This document shows positions 25,892 to 33,965 of a stretch of DNA of 64,000 nt, piece after piece. This stretch comes from Kribbella amoyensis (GTDB lineage: Bacteria > Actinomycetota > Actinomycetes > Propionibacteriales > Kribbellaceae), in the NCBI RefSeq assembly GCF_007828865.1, contig NZ_VIVK01000001.1:1054001-1118000 (forward strand). Direction: 5' to 3'. A program made the position numbers and the translations under genes. How positions within the stretch are numbered: the first letter of the stretch is position 1; every line of letters starts with the position of its first letter. The notes beneath the pieces were generated by a model that was not told where the DNA came from, did no database searches, and saw only the letters and a program-made list of their open reading frames with translations.

Positions 25892-26020
25892 GTCGAGCGG
25901 TGGGGTTGTCGAGCGGTGGCGGTTGTCGAGCGGTGGCGGTTGTCGAGCGGTGGCGGTGGTCGAGCGGTGGCGGTGGGTGAGCGGTGGTGGTGGGTGAGCG
26001 GTGGTGGTGGGTGAGCGGGA
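25892..26020 (+). repeat. 17-bp tandem array before the TetR gene
   Basis: About seven and a half copies, consensus GTCGAGCGGTGGCGGTT, changing gradually to GGTGAGCGGTGGTGGTG toward the right. The period is not a multiple of three, so it is not a coding repeat. It stops exactly where the TetR operator-like sequence begins. Confidence 0.75.
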
Positions 26021-26054
26021 GACAATGTGCCAGGGAATGACACGGTGTATTGTC
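26021..26054. promoter_or_regulatory. Inverted repeat before tetR-family gene
   Basis: GACAATGTGCC and GGTGTATTGTC (with GACAAT/ATTGTC outer arms perfect) flank about 11 bases, eight bases before the ATG of the TetR-family gene. Position and symmetry suit an autoregulatory operator. Binding is inferred. Confidence 0.5.
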
Positions 26055-26061
26055 CCTGCTC

Positions 26062-26754
26062 ATGACGCGGGTGGCGGACGAGAAGTCGGTACTGGGGTCG
26101 GTGTGGTTGCGGGCCGAGACGGCCGAGCCGAGGACGACGCTGAGCCGGGACGACGTGGTCGCGGCCGCGGTGGCGATCCTCGATCGCGAGGGCCTGGAGA
26201 AACTTTCGATGCGCCGGATGGCGGCCGAGCTCGGGACCGCGGCGACGTCCGCGCTGTACTGGCGGGTGGCGACCAAGAACGACCTGCTCGAGCTGGCCGT
26301 GGACGCGGTCCTCGCGGAGGCGTTGGTCGACGCGGAGGACGGTGACTGGCGCGATCAGCTGACCGAGCTGGCGACCTCGGCGTACGACGCGCTGGCCCGG
26401 CATGCGTGGGCGCCGCAGTTGCTCGCGTCGCACGCGGGGCTGGGACCGAACTACCAGGCGTTCACCGAGAAGGTGGTCGGCGTACTGCGGTCCGCCGGCT
26501 TCCGTGGGATACACCTGGACGCCGCGGTCACGGCAGTACTGCACTACATCGTCGGGTCGGCCGTGACGGATGCGGCATGGACGTCGATGGTGCGGCGCAG
26601 CGGGATGCGTGAGAAGACGTGGGCGGAGGCGGCCGGCGAGCGGCTCGGCGTGGAGGCGTCCGCGCTCGACGGCTATCTTTCCGGCCCGGAAACCCGCTTC
26701 GCCGCGGGCCTCCGGGTCATCCTGGTCGGTCTACGCCCTCGCCAGTTGCGCTAG
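26062..26754 (+). CDS. TetR/AcrR-family transcriptional regulator
   Basis: A 230-residue protein. The N-terminal HTH (TTLSRDDVVAAAVAILDREGLEKLSMRRMAAELGTAATSALYWRVATKNDLLELAVDAVL) is typical, and the C-terminal part resembles the TetR_C class. The ATG at 26062 follows an inverted repeat. A TTG at 26050 could extend it by four residues. No obvious target is adjacent, as the downstream bkd genes converge on it. Confidence 0.9.
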   Translation: MTRVADEKSVLGSVWLRAETAEPRTTLSRDDVVAAAVAILDREGLEKLSMRRMAAELGTAATSALYWRVATKNDLLELAVDAVLAEALVDAEDGDWRDQLTELATSAYDALARHAWAPQLLASHAGLGPNYQAFTEKVVGVLRSAGFRGIHLDAAVTAVLHYIVGSAVTDAAWTSMVRRSGMREKTWAEAAGERLGVEASALDGYLSGPETRFAAGLRVILVGLRPRQLR

Positions 26755-26767
26755 TCCCCCCGCGTAC

Positions 26768-28192
26768 TCAGAGGTCGGCGAAAGCGGAGGCCGGGTTCTC
26801 GAAGGCGTCGGCGACGAAGCGGAGGAAGCCGGCCGCGGTCCCGCCGTCGCAGACCCGGTGGTCGAACACTAGCGAGAGCTGGGTGAGCTTGCGGATCGCC
26901 AGTTCGCCGTCGACGACCCACGGGCGGTCGATGATCCGGCCGACCCCCAGGATCGCGACCTGCGGGTGGTTGATGATCGCCGCGCTCCCGTCGACGCCGA
27001 AGCTGCCGTAGTTGTTCAGCGTGAACGTGCCGCAGGTGAGCTCGTGGGTGCTGAGCTTTCCCTCCCTGGCCGAGGTGGTGAGGCGGCGGATCTCGGCGTC
27101 CAGGCCGCGGGTGGTGAGGGTGTGCGCGTTCGGTACCGCCGGGACGACGAGGCCGCGGTCGGTCTGCGCGGCCAGGCCGAGGTTCACGCCGTCGTACTGG
27201 ACCAGCTCGTCGCCGTCGACGTAGCCGTTGAGCTCGGGGTACTTCTGCAGGCCCGCGACGACGAAGCGGGCCATCAGGGCGAGCAGGCCGGGGCCGTTGT
27301 CGGTTGCTGTGCGCAACGAGCTGCGGAGGTCGACGAGGGCGGTGGCGTCGACGTCGACCCAGGTGGTCGCCTCGGGGATCTCGGCGCGGCTGCGGGTGAG
27401 GGTGGCGGTGACCGTCTTGCGGAAGGCGGTCATGGGGGTGCGGCGGAGTTCTGGGAGGCCGGTGTGGTTGGTGGCCGGTTGCTGGGGTTCGTGGCGGGCG
27501 GCTATCTCTTGCTCTACGTCCCTGCGGACGATGAGACCGTCGGGGCCGGAGCCGGTGAGCTGCTTGAGGTCGATCTCGGCGTCGCGGGCGAGGCGGCGGA
27601 CCAGGGGTGAGATCACCAGAGGTACCCGGGGGCGGGTGGTTGCGGAGGTCGCTCGGCTTTCCCCGGAGTGCCTGGCTGGGGTAGCCGGCTTCGCCGGCGG
27701 GTGCGGGGTGGGGGTGGTGGGTGAGGTGTCCGCCCGGTGGGTGGCTGGGGTAGCCGGCTTCGCCGGCGGGTTGGGGGTAAGGGAGGCGTCGGACCCCGGG
27801 CCGAGCGCCGGCCGATGGGAGGCCGGAATGGCGGTTCTGGGGCGGCGGGTTCGGTGGGTCGTGGTTGATTCTGGGGTGCCGTAGCCGACCAGGACGTTGC
27901 CGGAGCCGGCTTCTTCTTCTTGGCGGTAGGTTTCGGCTTCTGCTGTCGCCGGGGTGGCGATGGTGATGAGGGGTTGGCCTACCGCGATGGTTGTGCCTTC
28001 TTGGCCGTGCAGGGTTTCGACCAGGCCGGCGTACGGGGACGGGACCTCGACCAGGGACTTGGCGGTCTCCACCTCGGCGACGGGAGCGTCGACGGTGACG
28101 ACGTCGCCGACCGCGACCAGCCAGCGGACCACCTCGGCTTCGGTGAGGCCTTCGCCGAGGTCGGGGAGACGGAAGGTCTTCGTCGTGGTCAC
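26768..28192 (-). CDS. bkdC: Branched-chain 2-oxo acid dehydrogenase E2 (dihydrolipoyl acyltransferase)
   Basis: A 474-residue protein. An N-terminal lipoyl domain has VETAKSLVEVPSPYAG with the lipoylated Lys; a long Pro/Ala/Thr linker (about residues 105-200) follows, then the E1/E3-binding domain (VISPLVRRLARDAEIDLKQLTGSGPDGLIVRRDV) and the acyltransferase domain ending FDHRVCDGGTAAGF with catalytic His and Asp. The GTG at 28192 overlaps the E1-beta stop. The linker contains a perfect 29-bp DNA repeat. No E3 gene is nearby. Confidence 0.93.
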   Translation of the reverse strand: MTTTKTFRLPDLGEGLTEAEVVRWLVAVGDVVTVDAPVAEVETAKSLVEVPSPYAGLVETLHGQEGTTIAVGQPLITIATPATAEAETYRQEEEAGSGNVLVGYGTPESTTTHRTRRPRTAIPASHRPALGPGSDASLTPNPPAKPATPATHRADTSPTTPTPHPPAKPATPARHSGESRATSATTRPRVPLVISPLVRRLARDAEIDLKQLTGSGPDGLIVRRDVEQEIAARHEPQQPATNHTGLPELRRTPMTAFRKTVTATLTRSRAEIPEATTWVDVDATALVDLRSSLRTATDNGPGLLALMARFVVAGLQKYPELNGYVDGDELVQYDGVNLGLAAQTDRGLVVPAVPNAHTLTTRGLDAEIRRLTTSAREGKLSTHELTCGTFTLNNYGSFGVDGSAAIINHPQVAILGVGRIIDRPWVVDGELAIRKLTQLSLVFDHRVCDGGTAAGFLRFVADAFENPASAFADL

Positions 28193-29175
28193 GCGTCCTC
28201 CCACTGCAGGTCGTCGACGGCGTCGAGGATGCGGTTGACCGAGGGCAGCTGGTGACGTTCCAGGTGCGGCGGCGGGTACGGGATGTCGAAGCCGGTGACG
28301 CGGCGGATCGGGGCCGCGAGCGAGTGGAAGCAGCGTTCGGTGACGCGGGCGACGATCTCCGACGACACGCTCGCGAAGCCGCTCGCCTCCGCGACCACGA
28401 CCGCCCGGCCGGTACTGCGGACCGCGGCGCACACCGTCTCGTCGTCGAACGGCACGATCGACCGCAGATCCACCACCTGGAGCTGCCGTCCTTCGGCCGC
28501 GGCGACCTCGGCCGCCTCCAGCGCGATCGGCACCGCCGGCCCGTACGCGATCAGCGTCGCGTCCGTCCCCTCCCGGCGGACCACGGCCGTACCGATGCCG
28601 GGCTGGTCCTCGGTGAGATCGACCTCGTCCTTGGCCCAGTACAGCTTCTTCGGCTCCAGGAAGATCACCGGATCCGGGTACTCGATCGCGCGGCGCAGCA
28701 ACGTGTACGCGTCGGCGACGGTGGCCGGGGCGACCACGGTGAGGCCCGGGGTGTGGGCGTAGTAGCTCTCCGAGGAGTCGCAGTGGTGCTCGACCCCGCC
28801 GATCCCGCCCGCGTACGGCATCCGGATCACCAACGGCAGCGTGACCCGGCCGCGGGTGCGGTTGCGCATCTTCGCGACGTGGCTGACCACCTGCTCGAAC
28901 GCCGGGTACCCGAACGCGTCGAACTGCATCTCGACGACCGGGCGCATCCCGTTCATCGCCAGCCCGACCGCCATCCCGACGATGCCGGACTCGGCCAGCG
29001 GGGTGTCGAAGCACCGGTCCTCGCCGAACTCCGCGGTCAGCCCGTCGGTGATCCGGAACACGCCACCGAGCGCGCCGACGTCCTCGCCGAACATCAGCAC
29101 GGTGTCGTCGGCCCGCATCGCGTCGCGGAGCGCCTGGTTCAGCGCCTGGCCCATGCTGAGTTTCGCGTGCGTCAT
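28189..29175 (-). CDS. bkdB: Branched-chain 2-oxo acid dehydrogenase E1 beta subunit
   Basis: A 328-residue protein of usual length. The transketolase-like fold is shown by LMFGEDVGALGGVFRITDGL, FDTPLAESGIVGMAVGLAMNGMRPV and HHCDSSESYYAHTPGL, and the C-terminal transketolase domain has VVAEASGF. The ATG at 29175 is placed one base after the E1-alpha stop behind a GAGGAGG ribosome site; an ATG 15 bases upstream is weaker. It forms the alpha2-beta2 decarboxylase with the neighbouring subunit. Confidence 0.93.
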   Translation of the reverse strand: MTHAKLSMGQALNQALRDAMRADDTVLMFGEDVGALGGVFRITDGLTAEFGEDRCFDTPLAESGIVGMAVGLAMNGMRPVVEMQFDAFGYPAFEQVVSHVAKMRNRTRGRVTLPLVIRMPYAGGIGGVEHHCDSSESYYAHTPGLTVVAPATVADAYTLLRRAIEYPDPVIFLEPKKLYWAKDEVDLTEDQPGIGTAVVRREGTDATLIAYGPAVPIALEAAEVAAAEGRQLQVVDLRSIVPFDDETVCAAVRSTGRAVVVAEASGFASVSSEIVARVTERCFHSLAAPIRRVTGFDIPYPPPHLERHQLPSVNRILDAVDDLQWEDA

Positions 29176-29176
29176 G

Positions 29177-30265
29177 TCAGGCCTCCTCACGGTCCAGCTC
29201 GTCCTGCAGGAACGCGGCCTGCTCCCGCAACTGCGGCGTCGGCGTCGCGTAGAGATGCCGGAACAACTCGGCCGGATCCGGTGACACGTCGGCCATCAAC
29301 CCGACCCGCAACTCCTCGGCCACCCGACCGGCCGCTTCGGCGACCTCCTGCTTCCGCTGGTCGTCGAGCAGCCCTTCCGCGGTGAGGTACGCGTCCAGCC
29401 GCTTGATCGGGTCCCGCTCGAGCCACGGCTTCACCTCCGCCTCGTCCCGGTACCGCGCGGCGTCGTCGGCGTTGGTGTGCGCCTGGACCCGGTACGTGTG
29501 CGCCTCGACCAACTGCGGCCCCTCACCGGCCCGGGCCCGCCGGACCGCCTCGCCGAGCACGGCCAGCAGCCCGGCGAGGTCGTTGCCGTCGGCCCGTTCC
29601 CCGGGGACGCCGTACCCGATGCCCTTGTGCGCGAGCGACGGCGCGACCGTCTGCCGGGCCAGCGGGACCGAGATGGCGTACTCGTTGTTCTGGATGAAGA
29701 AGACGACCGGCGCCTTGAACACGGCGGCGAAGTTGACCGCCTCGTGGAAGTCGCCCTCGCTGGTCGCGCCGTCACCGCACAGCGCCATCACCACGGTGTC
29801 CTCGCCCTTCAGCCGGGCCGCGTGCGCGACCCCGACCGCGTGGATGAGCTGGGTCGCCAGCGGCGTCGCCTGCGGAGCCACCTTGTGCGCGTACGGGTCG
29901 TAGCCGGAGTGCCAGTCGCCGCGGAGCAGGGTGAGCGTCTCGACCGGGTCGACGCCCCGGCTGACGATCGACACCGTGTCGCGGTACGTCGGGAACAGCC
30001 AGTCGTCCTCGGCCAGCACCATCGTGGCCGCGAGCTGGCAGGCCTCCTGGCCGTGCGACGACGGGTAGACGGCGAGCCGGCCCTGGCGGACGAGCGCACC
30101 GGCCTGGTCGTTGATCCGGCGGCCGGTCACCAACTGTGCGTAACCGTCGACGAGGACGTCGGCGGCCGGCATCGGGTACCGCGGATGCACGTGCCGGACG
30201 CCGTGCTCGTCGAGCAGCCGGACCGGCTCGGCGGAGGGGAGCAAGTGCTCCTCGACGGTGGTCAT
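29177..30265 (-). CDS. bkdA: Branched-chain 2-oxo acid dehydrogenase E1 alpha subunit
   Basis: A 362-residue thiamine-diphosphate enzyme subunit. The ThDP motif GDGATSEGDFHEAVNFAAVFKAPVVFFIQNN (GDG to NN) is intact, as is the YRDTVSIVSRGVDP/LTLLRGDWHSGYDP region and the conserved HTNADDAARYRD segment. It catalyses oxidative decarboxylation of keto acids from Val, Leu and Ile. It is first in the bkd operon and divergent from an Lrp-family regulator. Confidence 0.93.
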   Translation of the reverse strand: MTTVEEHLLPSAEPVRLLDEHGVRHVHPRYPMPAADVLVDGYAQLVTGRRINDQAGALVRQGRLAVYPSSHGQEACQLAATMVLAEDDWLFPTYRDTVSIVSRGVDPVETLTLLRGDWHSGYDPYAHKVAPQATPLATQLIHAVGVAHAARLKGEDTVVMALCGDGATSEGDFHEAVNFAAVFKAPVVFFIQNNEYAISVPLARQTVAPSLAHKGIGYGVPGERADGNDLAGLLAVLGEAVRRARAGEGPQLVEAHTYRVQAHTNADDAARYRDEAEVKPWLERDPIKRLDAYLTAEGLLDDQRKQEVAEAAGRVAEELRVGLMADVSPDPAELFRHLYATPTPQLREQAAFLQDELDREEA

Positions 30266-30385
30266 GACACCCTCCTGCGCAGGAGACGGACGGATGCCTC
30301 ATCGTCATACTTCTGGCCATTCGGATCCATACCCTGGAAAATTGCGAGACGATCGGCCGAACCGCACGCCGACGAGAGGAGCAGG

Positions 30386-30874
30386 ATGTCCGACGAGGCG
30401 ATGCTCGGCGAGTCCCCGGCTGGACGGATGGCCCACGCCCCCGCCCTGGACGAGGTCGACCGGCAGATCGTGGCCGCGCTGAGCCAGGACGGCCGGCTGT
30501 CGATCCGGGCCCTGGCCGACCAGGTGCACATCTCCCGCGCGAACGCCTACGCCCGGGTCGAACGGCTCACCGCGACCGGCGTGATCACCGGGTTCACCGC
30601 GACCGTGGACCCGCTGAAACTGGGCCTGGCCACTTCGGCGTACGTCACGCTGAGTCTGCGGCAGAGCTCCTGGCGGACCCTGCGCGAACAGCTCCAGGCG
30701 ATTCCCGAGGTCCACCACATCGCCCTGGTCGGCGGTGATTTCGACGCGATCCTGCTGGTCCGGGCGGCCGACAACGAGGGCCTGCGCCGGGTCGTGCTGG
30801 AGAAGCTGCAAGCCATCCCGGAGGTACTCGGAACCCGCACCGCGCTGATCTTCGAGGACCTCGGCACGCTCTGA
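30386..30874 (+). CDS. Lrp/AsnC-family transcriptional regulator (probable bkd regulator)
   Basis: A 162-residue protein. The HTH is DEVDRQIVAALSQDGRLSIRALADQVHISRANAYARVERL, and the C-terminal RAM/AsnC ligand-binding domain includes HHIALVGGDFDAILLV. It has an N-terminal extension of about 25 residues compared with short AsnC proteins. Divergent orientation from bkdA (120-bp spacer) matches known Lrp-type control of branched-chain keto-acid dehydrogenase genes. Branched-chain amino acids are the likely effectors. Confidence 0.9.
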   Translation: MSDEAMLGESPAGRMAHAPALDEVDRQIVAALSQDGRLSIRALADQVHISRANAYARVERLTATGVITGFTATVDPLKLGLATSAYVTLSLRQSSWRTLREQLQAIPEVHHIALVGGDFDAILLVRAADNEGLRRVVLEKLQAIPEVLGTRTALIFEDLGTL

Positions 30875-30881
30875 CCCGAGC

Positions 30882-30944
30882 GATCTACACGTATTGACGC
30901 CCTCTGGCCGGGTTGCTACGTTCCTCGGGATCTACACGAGTAGC
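30882..30944 (+). promoter_or_regulatory. Promoter of the sugar ABC operon with two LacI-like sites
   Basis: TTGACG (30894-30899) and TACGTT (30917-30922) with a 17-bp spacer form a good promoter. A direct repeat GATCTACACG occurs at 30882-30891, just upstream of -35, and at 30929-30938, at the expected start site. The second copy extends into CTACACGAGTAG, a near palindrome centred on CG as in LacI-family operators. The LacI-type gene at the other end of the locus is the likely repressor. Confidence 0.55.
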
Positions 30945-30967
30945 TTCCTGGGTTCCGAGGAGGACCG

Positions 30968-32254
30968 ATGGGACGACGACTGGCGGGAACGAGGTGGCTG
31001 GCGGCAGCGCTCGGAGCGGCGCTCGTGCTGGCCGGATGCGGCGGTGGCGACGAGGCCGCGGGCGGCAAGGTGACACTCCGGTTCACCTGGTGGGGATCGG
31101 ACGGCCGGCACACGATCACGCAGAAGGTGATCGACGCGTTCGAGGCCGAGCACCCGAACATCGAGATCAAGGGCGAGTACGGCGACTGGACCGGGTACTG
31201 GGACAAGCTGTCCACCCAGGTCGCCGCGAACGACGCGCCCGACATCATCCAGATGGACGAGCAGTACATCCGCGAGTACGCCGGCCGCGGCGCGTTGCTC
31301 GACCTGGCGAAGTACGACGTGAACCTGGACGGGTTCGACGCGTCGGTCGCGAAGGCGGGCGAGTTCGACGGCGGACTGTACGGCGTGGTGAACGGGGTGA
31401 ACGCGCCGGTCGTACTGGCGAACCCGCAGCTGTTCCAGAAGGCGGGCGTCAAGCTGCCCGACGACAAGACCTGGACCTGGGACGACTACACCCGGATCGC
31501 GACCGAGCTGACCGCGAAGTCGGCCAAGGGCGTGTGGGGATCGCAGAGCTTCGGCAGCGACCCGGCCGCGCTGAAGATCTGGTTGCGCCAGCGCGGCGCC
31601 GACCTCTACACCGCGGACGGCAAGCTCGGATTCAGCGCTGAGCAGCTGGCCGAGTTCTTCGACCAGGTCAAGCAGCTCCGCGACGCGAAGGCGATCCCGA
31701 CCGCCGAGCTGATCGAGGAGAACGCCGGCGCGACCGTGAACCAGAGCGGCTCGGCCACCGGCAAGTACGCGATGGGCTTCTGGAACAGCAACCAGCTCGC
31801 CCAGGTCTCCGAGGCGGCGGGGCAGGAGTTCAAGCTGCTGCGCTTCCCCAGCCTGACCGGCAAACCGAAGGACGCGCAGGAGTACTACAAGGCGTCCCAG
31901 TTCTGGTCCGCCTCGGCCCGGACCAAGCACCCCGAAGAGGTCGGCCAGTTCATCGACTTCCTGGCGAACTCGGACAAGGCAGCGCAACTGCTGCTGTCCG
32001 AGCGGGGTACGCAGCCGAACAAGAAGTTGCGTGAGGCGACGGCGTCGAAGCTGTCGCCCACCGACCAGGTGATCAACCGCTTCATCTCCGACCTGGCTCC
32101 GGATCTCGGTGCCCCGACGCCGCCGGTCCCGGTCGGTCTGGGCGGCGCCGGCTTCCCGCTCGGCGAATCCACCGGTGAGGTGTTGTTCGGGCGGCTGTCG
32201 TCCCTCGACGCGGCGCGCAAGCTCATCGACGAAGCCAACAACAACATGGAATAG
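30968..32254 (+). CDS. Sugar ABC transporter substrate-binding lipoprotein
   Basis: A 428-residue protein with a lipoprotein signal ending in the lipobox LAGC. The mature start VTLRFTWWGSDGRHTITQKVIDAFEAEHPNI and DIIQMDEQYIREYAGRGALLDL are typical of family-1 sugar-binding proteins (CUT1 class). It leads the operon with two permeases and an oxidoreductase. No ATPase gene is present, as is usual for actinomycete CUT1 systems that share an MsiK-like ATPase. Confidence 0.93.
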   Translation: MGRRLAGTRWLAAALGAALVLAGCGGGDEAAGGKVTLRFTWWGSDGRHTITQKVIDAFEAEHPNIEIKGEYGDWTGYWDKLSTQVAANDAPDIIQMDEQYIREYAGRGALLDLAKYDVNLDGFDASVAKAGEFDGGLYGVVNGVNAPVVLANPQLFQKAGVKLPDDKTWTWDDYTRIATELTAKSAKGVWGSQSFGSDPAALKIWLRQRGADLYTADGKLGFSAEQLAEFFDQVKQLRDAKAIPTAELIEENAGATVNQSGSATGKYAMGFWNSNQLAQVSEAAGQEFKLLRFPSLTGKPKDAQEYYKASQFWSASARTKHPEEVGQFIDFLANSDKAAQLLLSERGTQPNKKLREATASKLSPTDQVINRFISDLAPDLGAPTPPVPVGLGGAGFPLGESTGEVLFGRLSSLDAARKLIDEANNNME

Positions 32255-32260
32255 GCGGAC

Positions 32261-33142
32261 ATGGCCTACACCCGACGGAACGCCAAGGCGGGCTACCTGT
32301 TCCTGGCCCCCTGGCTGATCGGGCTGGTGGTGATCACCATCGGCCCGATGCTCGCCTCGCTCTACCTGTCCTTCACCGACTACAACCTGATCCAGGCGCC
32401 GCAGTGGATCGGCCTGGCGAACTTCACCGAGATGCTGCACGACGAGAAGCTGCACAACTCGCTGAAGGTCACCTTCGTCTACGTGGCCGTCTCCGTTCCG
32501 CTGCAGCTCGTGGTCGCGCTGGCGACCGCGCTGCTGCTCGACCGCGGGATGCGCGGTCTGGCGTTCTACCGCTCGATCTTCTACCTGCCGTCGCTGCTCG
32601 GCTCGTCGGTCGCGATCGCGGTGCTGTGGAAGCAGATCTTCGGTACCGCCGGCCTGGTCAACCAGCTGCTCGAACTGGTCGGCATCGAGGGACCGGGCTG
32701 GGTGTCGAACCCGGACACCGCGCTCGGCACGATCATCCTTTTGCACGTCTGGACGTTCGGCTCCCCGATGATCATCTTCCTGGCCGGCCTGCGGCAGATC
32801 CCGCGCACGTACTACGAGGCGGCGCAGGTGGACGGGGCCGGCAAGGTCCGGCAGTTCTTCTCGATCACGCTGCCGCTGCTCAGCTCGATCGTGTTCTTCA
32901 ACCTGATCCTGCAGCTGATCGGCGCCTTCCAGAGCTTCACCCAGGCGTTCATCGTCTCCGGCGGCAGCGGTGGCCCGGCCGGCTCGACGACGTTCTTCAC
33001 GCTGTACCTGTACCAGGAGGGTTTCGGCAAGTTCGACATGGGCTACGCCTCGGCGATGGCCTGGCTGCTGATGATCATCATCGGCCTCTTCACCGCGATC
33101 AACTTCCTCGGCGCGAAGTACTGGGTGTTCCATGAGAACTAA
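32261..33142 (+). CDS. Sugar ABC transporter permease (MalF type)
   Basis: A 293-residue membrane protein with six predicted helices. The cytoplasmic coupling loop EAAQVDGAGKVRQFFSITLPLL matches the EAA motif that contacts the ATPase. It starts 6 bp after the binding-protein stop and overlaps the next permease by 11 bp. It forms a heterodimer with that permease. Confidence 0.94.
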   Translation: MAYTRRNAKAGYLFLAPWLIGLVVITIGPMLASLYLSFTDYNLIQAPQWIGLANFTEMLHDEKLHNSLKVTFVYVAVSVPLQLVVALATALLLDRGMRGLAFYRSIFYLPSLLGSSVAIAVLWKQIFGTAGLVNQLLELVGIEGPGWVSNPDTALGTIILLHVWTFGSPMIIFLAGLRQIPRTYYEAAQVDGAGKVRQFFSITLPLLSSIVFFNLILQLIGAFQSFTQAFIVSGGSGGPAGSTTFFTLYLYQEGFGKFDMGYASAMAWLLMIIIGLFTAINFLGAKYWVFHEN

Positions 33143-33956
33143 GGCGATCCTCAAGCACACCGCACTGATCCTGGTCGCGCTGGTGATGCTCTATCCGTTG
33201 CTCTGGATGATCGTGTCGTCGTTGCGGCCGGACGACCTGATCTTCCGCGCGCCCGGACTGTGGCTGCGGGACCTGCACGTGGCCAACTACACCGACGGCT
33301 GGAACGCGCTGTCGCAGCCGTTCGGGCGGTACCTGCTGAACTCCGCGGTGGTGGTGCTCGGCGCGATCATCGGCAACCTGGTGTCCTGCTCGCTCGCGGC
33401 GTACTCGTTCGCGCGGCTGGAGTACCGCGGCCGGCGGATCTTCTTCGGGATCATGCTGGCCACGCTGATGCTGCCGTTCCACGTCGTCGTGGTGCCGCAG
33501 TACGTGCTGTTCTCGGAGCTCGGCTGGACGAACACCTTCCTGCCGCTGATCGTGCCGAAGTTCCTGGCCACCGACGCGTTCTTCGTCTTCCTGATGGTCC
33601 AGTTCATCCGCGGCCTGCCGCGCGAACTCGACGAGGCCGCGGTGATGGACGGGGCCGGACACGTCCGGATCTTCGGCCAGATCCTGCTGCCGTTGATGGT
33701 GCCGGCGCTGGCGACCACCGCGATCTTCACCTTCATCTGGACCTGGAACGACTTCTTCAGCGCGCTGATCTACCTCACCTCACCGGACCTCTACACGGTT
33801 CCGGTGGCGTTGCGCGCCTTCATCGACGCGCAGGGCAGCAGCTCGTGGGGCTCGCTGTTCGCGATGTCGATCGTCTCCCTCCTGCCGGTCTTCGTGGCGT
33901 TCCTGTTCGGGCAGCGGTACCTGCTCCGCGGCATCGCCACCACCGGCCTCAAGTGA
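33132..33956 (+). CDS. Sugar ABC transporter permease (MalG type)
   Basis: A 274-residue protein with six helices. The EAA loop is seen in ELDEAAVMDGAGHVRIFGQILLPLMVPALAT, and the C terminus FGQRYLLRGIATTGLK is typical of MalG-like subunits. The ATG lies inside the preceding permease gene, showing coupling. The substrate is probably a sugar whose derivative is handled by the following oxidoreductase. Confidence 0.94.
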   Translation: MRTKAILKHTALILVALVMLYPLLWMIVSSLRPDDLIFRAPGLWLRDLHVANYTDGWNALSQPFGRYLLNSAVVVLGAIIGNLVSCSLAAYSFARLEYRGRRIFFGIMLATLMLPFHVVVVPQYVLFSELGWTNTFLPLIVPKFLATDAFFVFLMVQFIRGLPRELDEAAVMDGAGHVRIFGQILLPLMVPALATTAIFTFIWTWNDFFSALIYLTSPDLYTVPVALRAFIDAQGSSSWGSLFAMSIVSLLPVFVAFLFGQRYLLRGIATTGLK

Positions 33957-33965
33957 AAGGACCCC

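Noticed and set aside
25421-26020. CRISPR-like repeat array
   Set aside because: Units are 165 bp or 17 bp with no unique spacers of constant size and no cas genes nearby.
25149-26276. A 375-residue minus-strand frame through the second repeat block
   Set aside because: It joins antisense of the TetR gene, the tandem arrays and part of the TIM-barrel gene; the 17-bp period disrupts any coding repeat.
30932-33160. A 742-residue minus-strand frame opposite the ABC transporter genes
   Set aside because: The Arg/Val/Glu-rich composition and the position exactly opposite well-defined genes mark it as a shadow frame.
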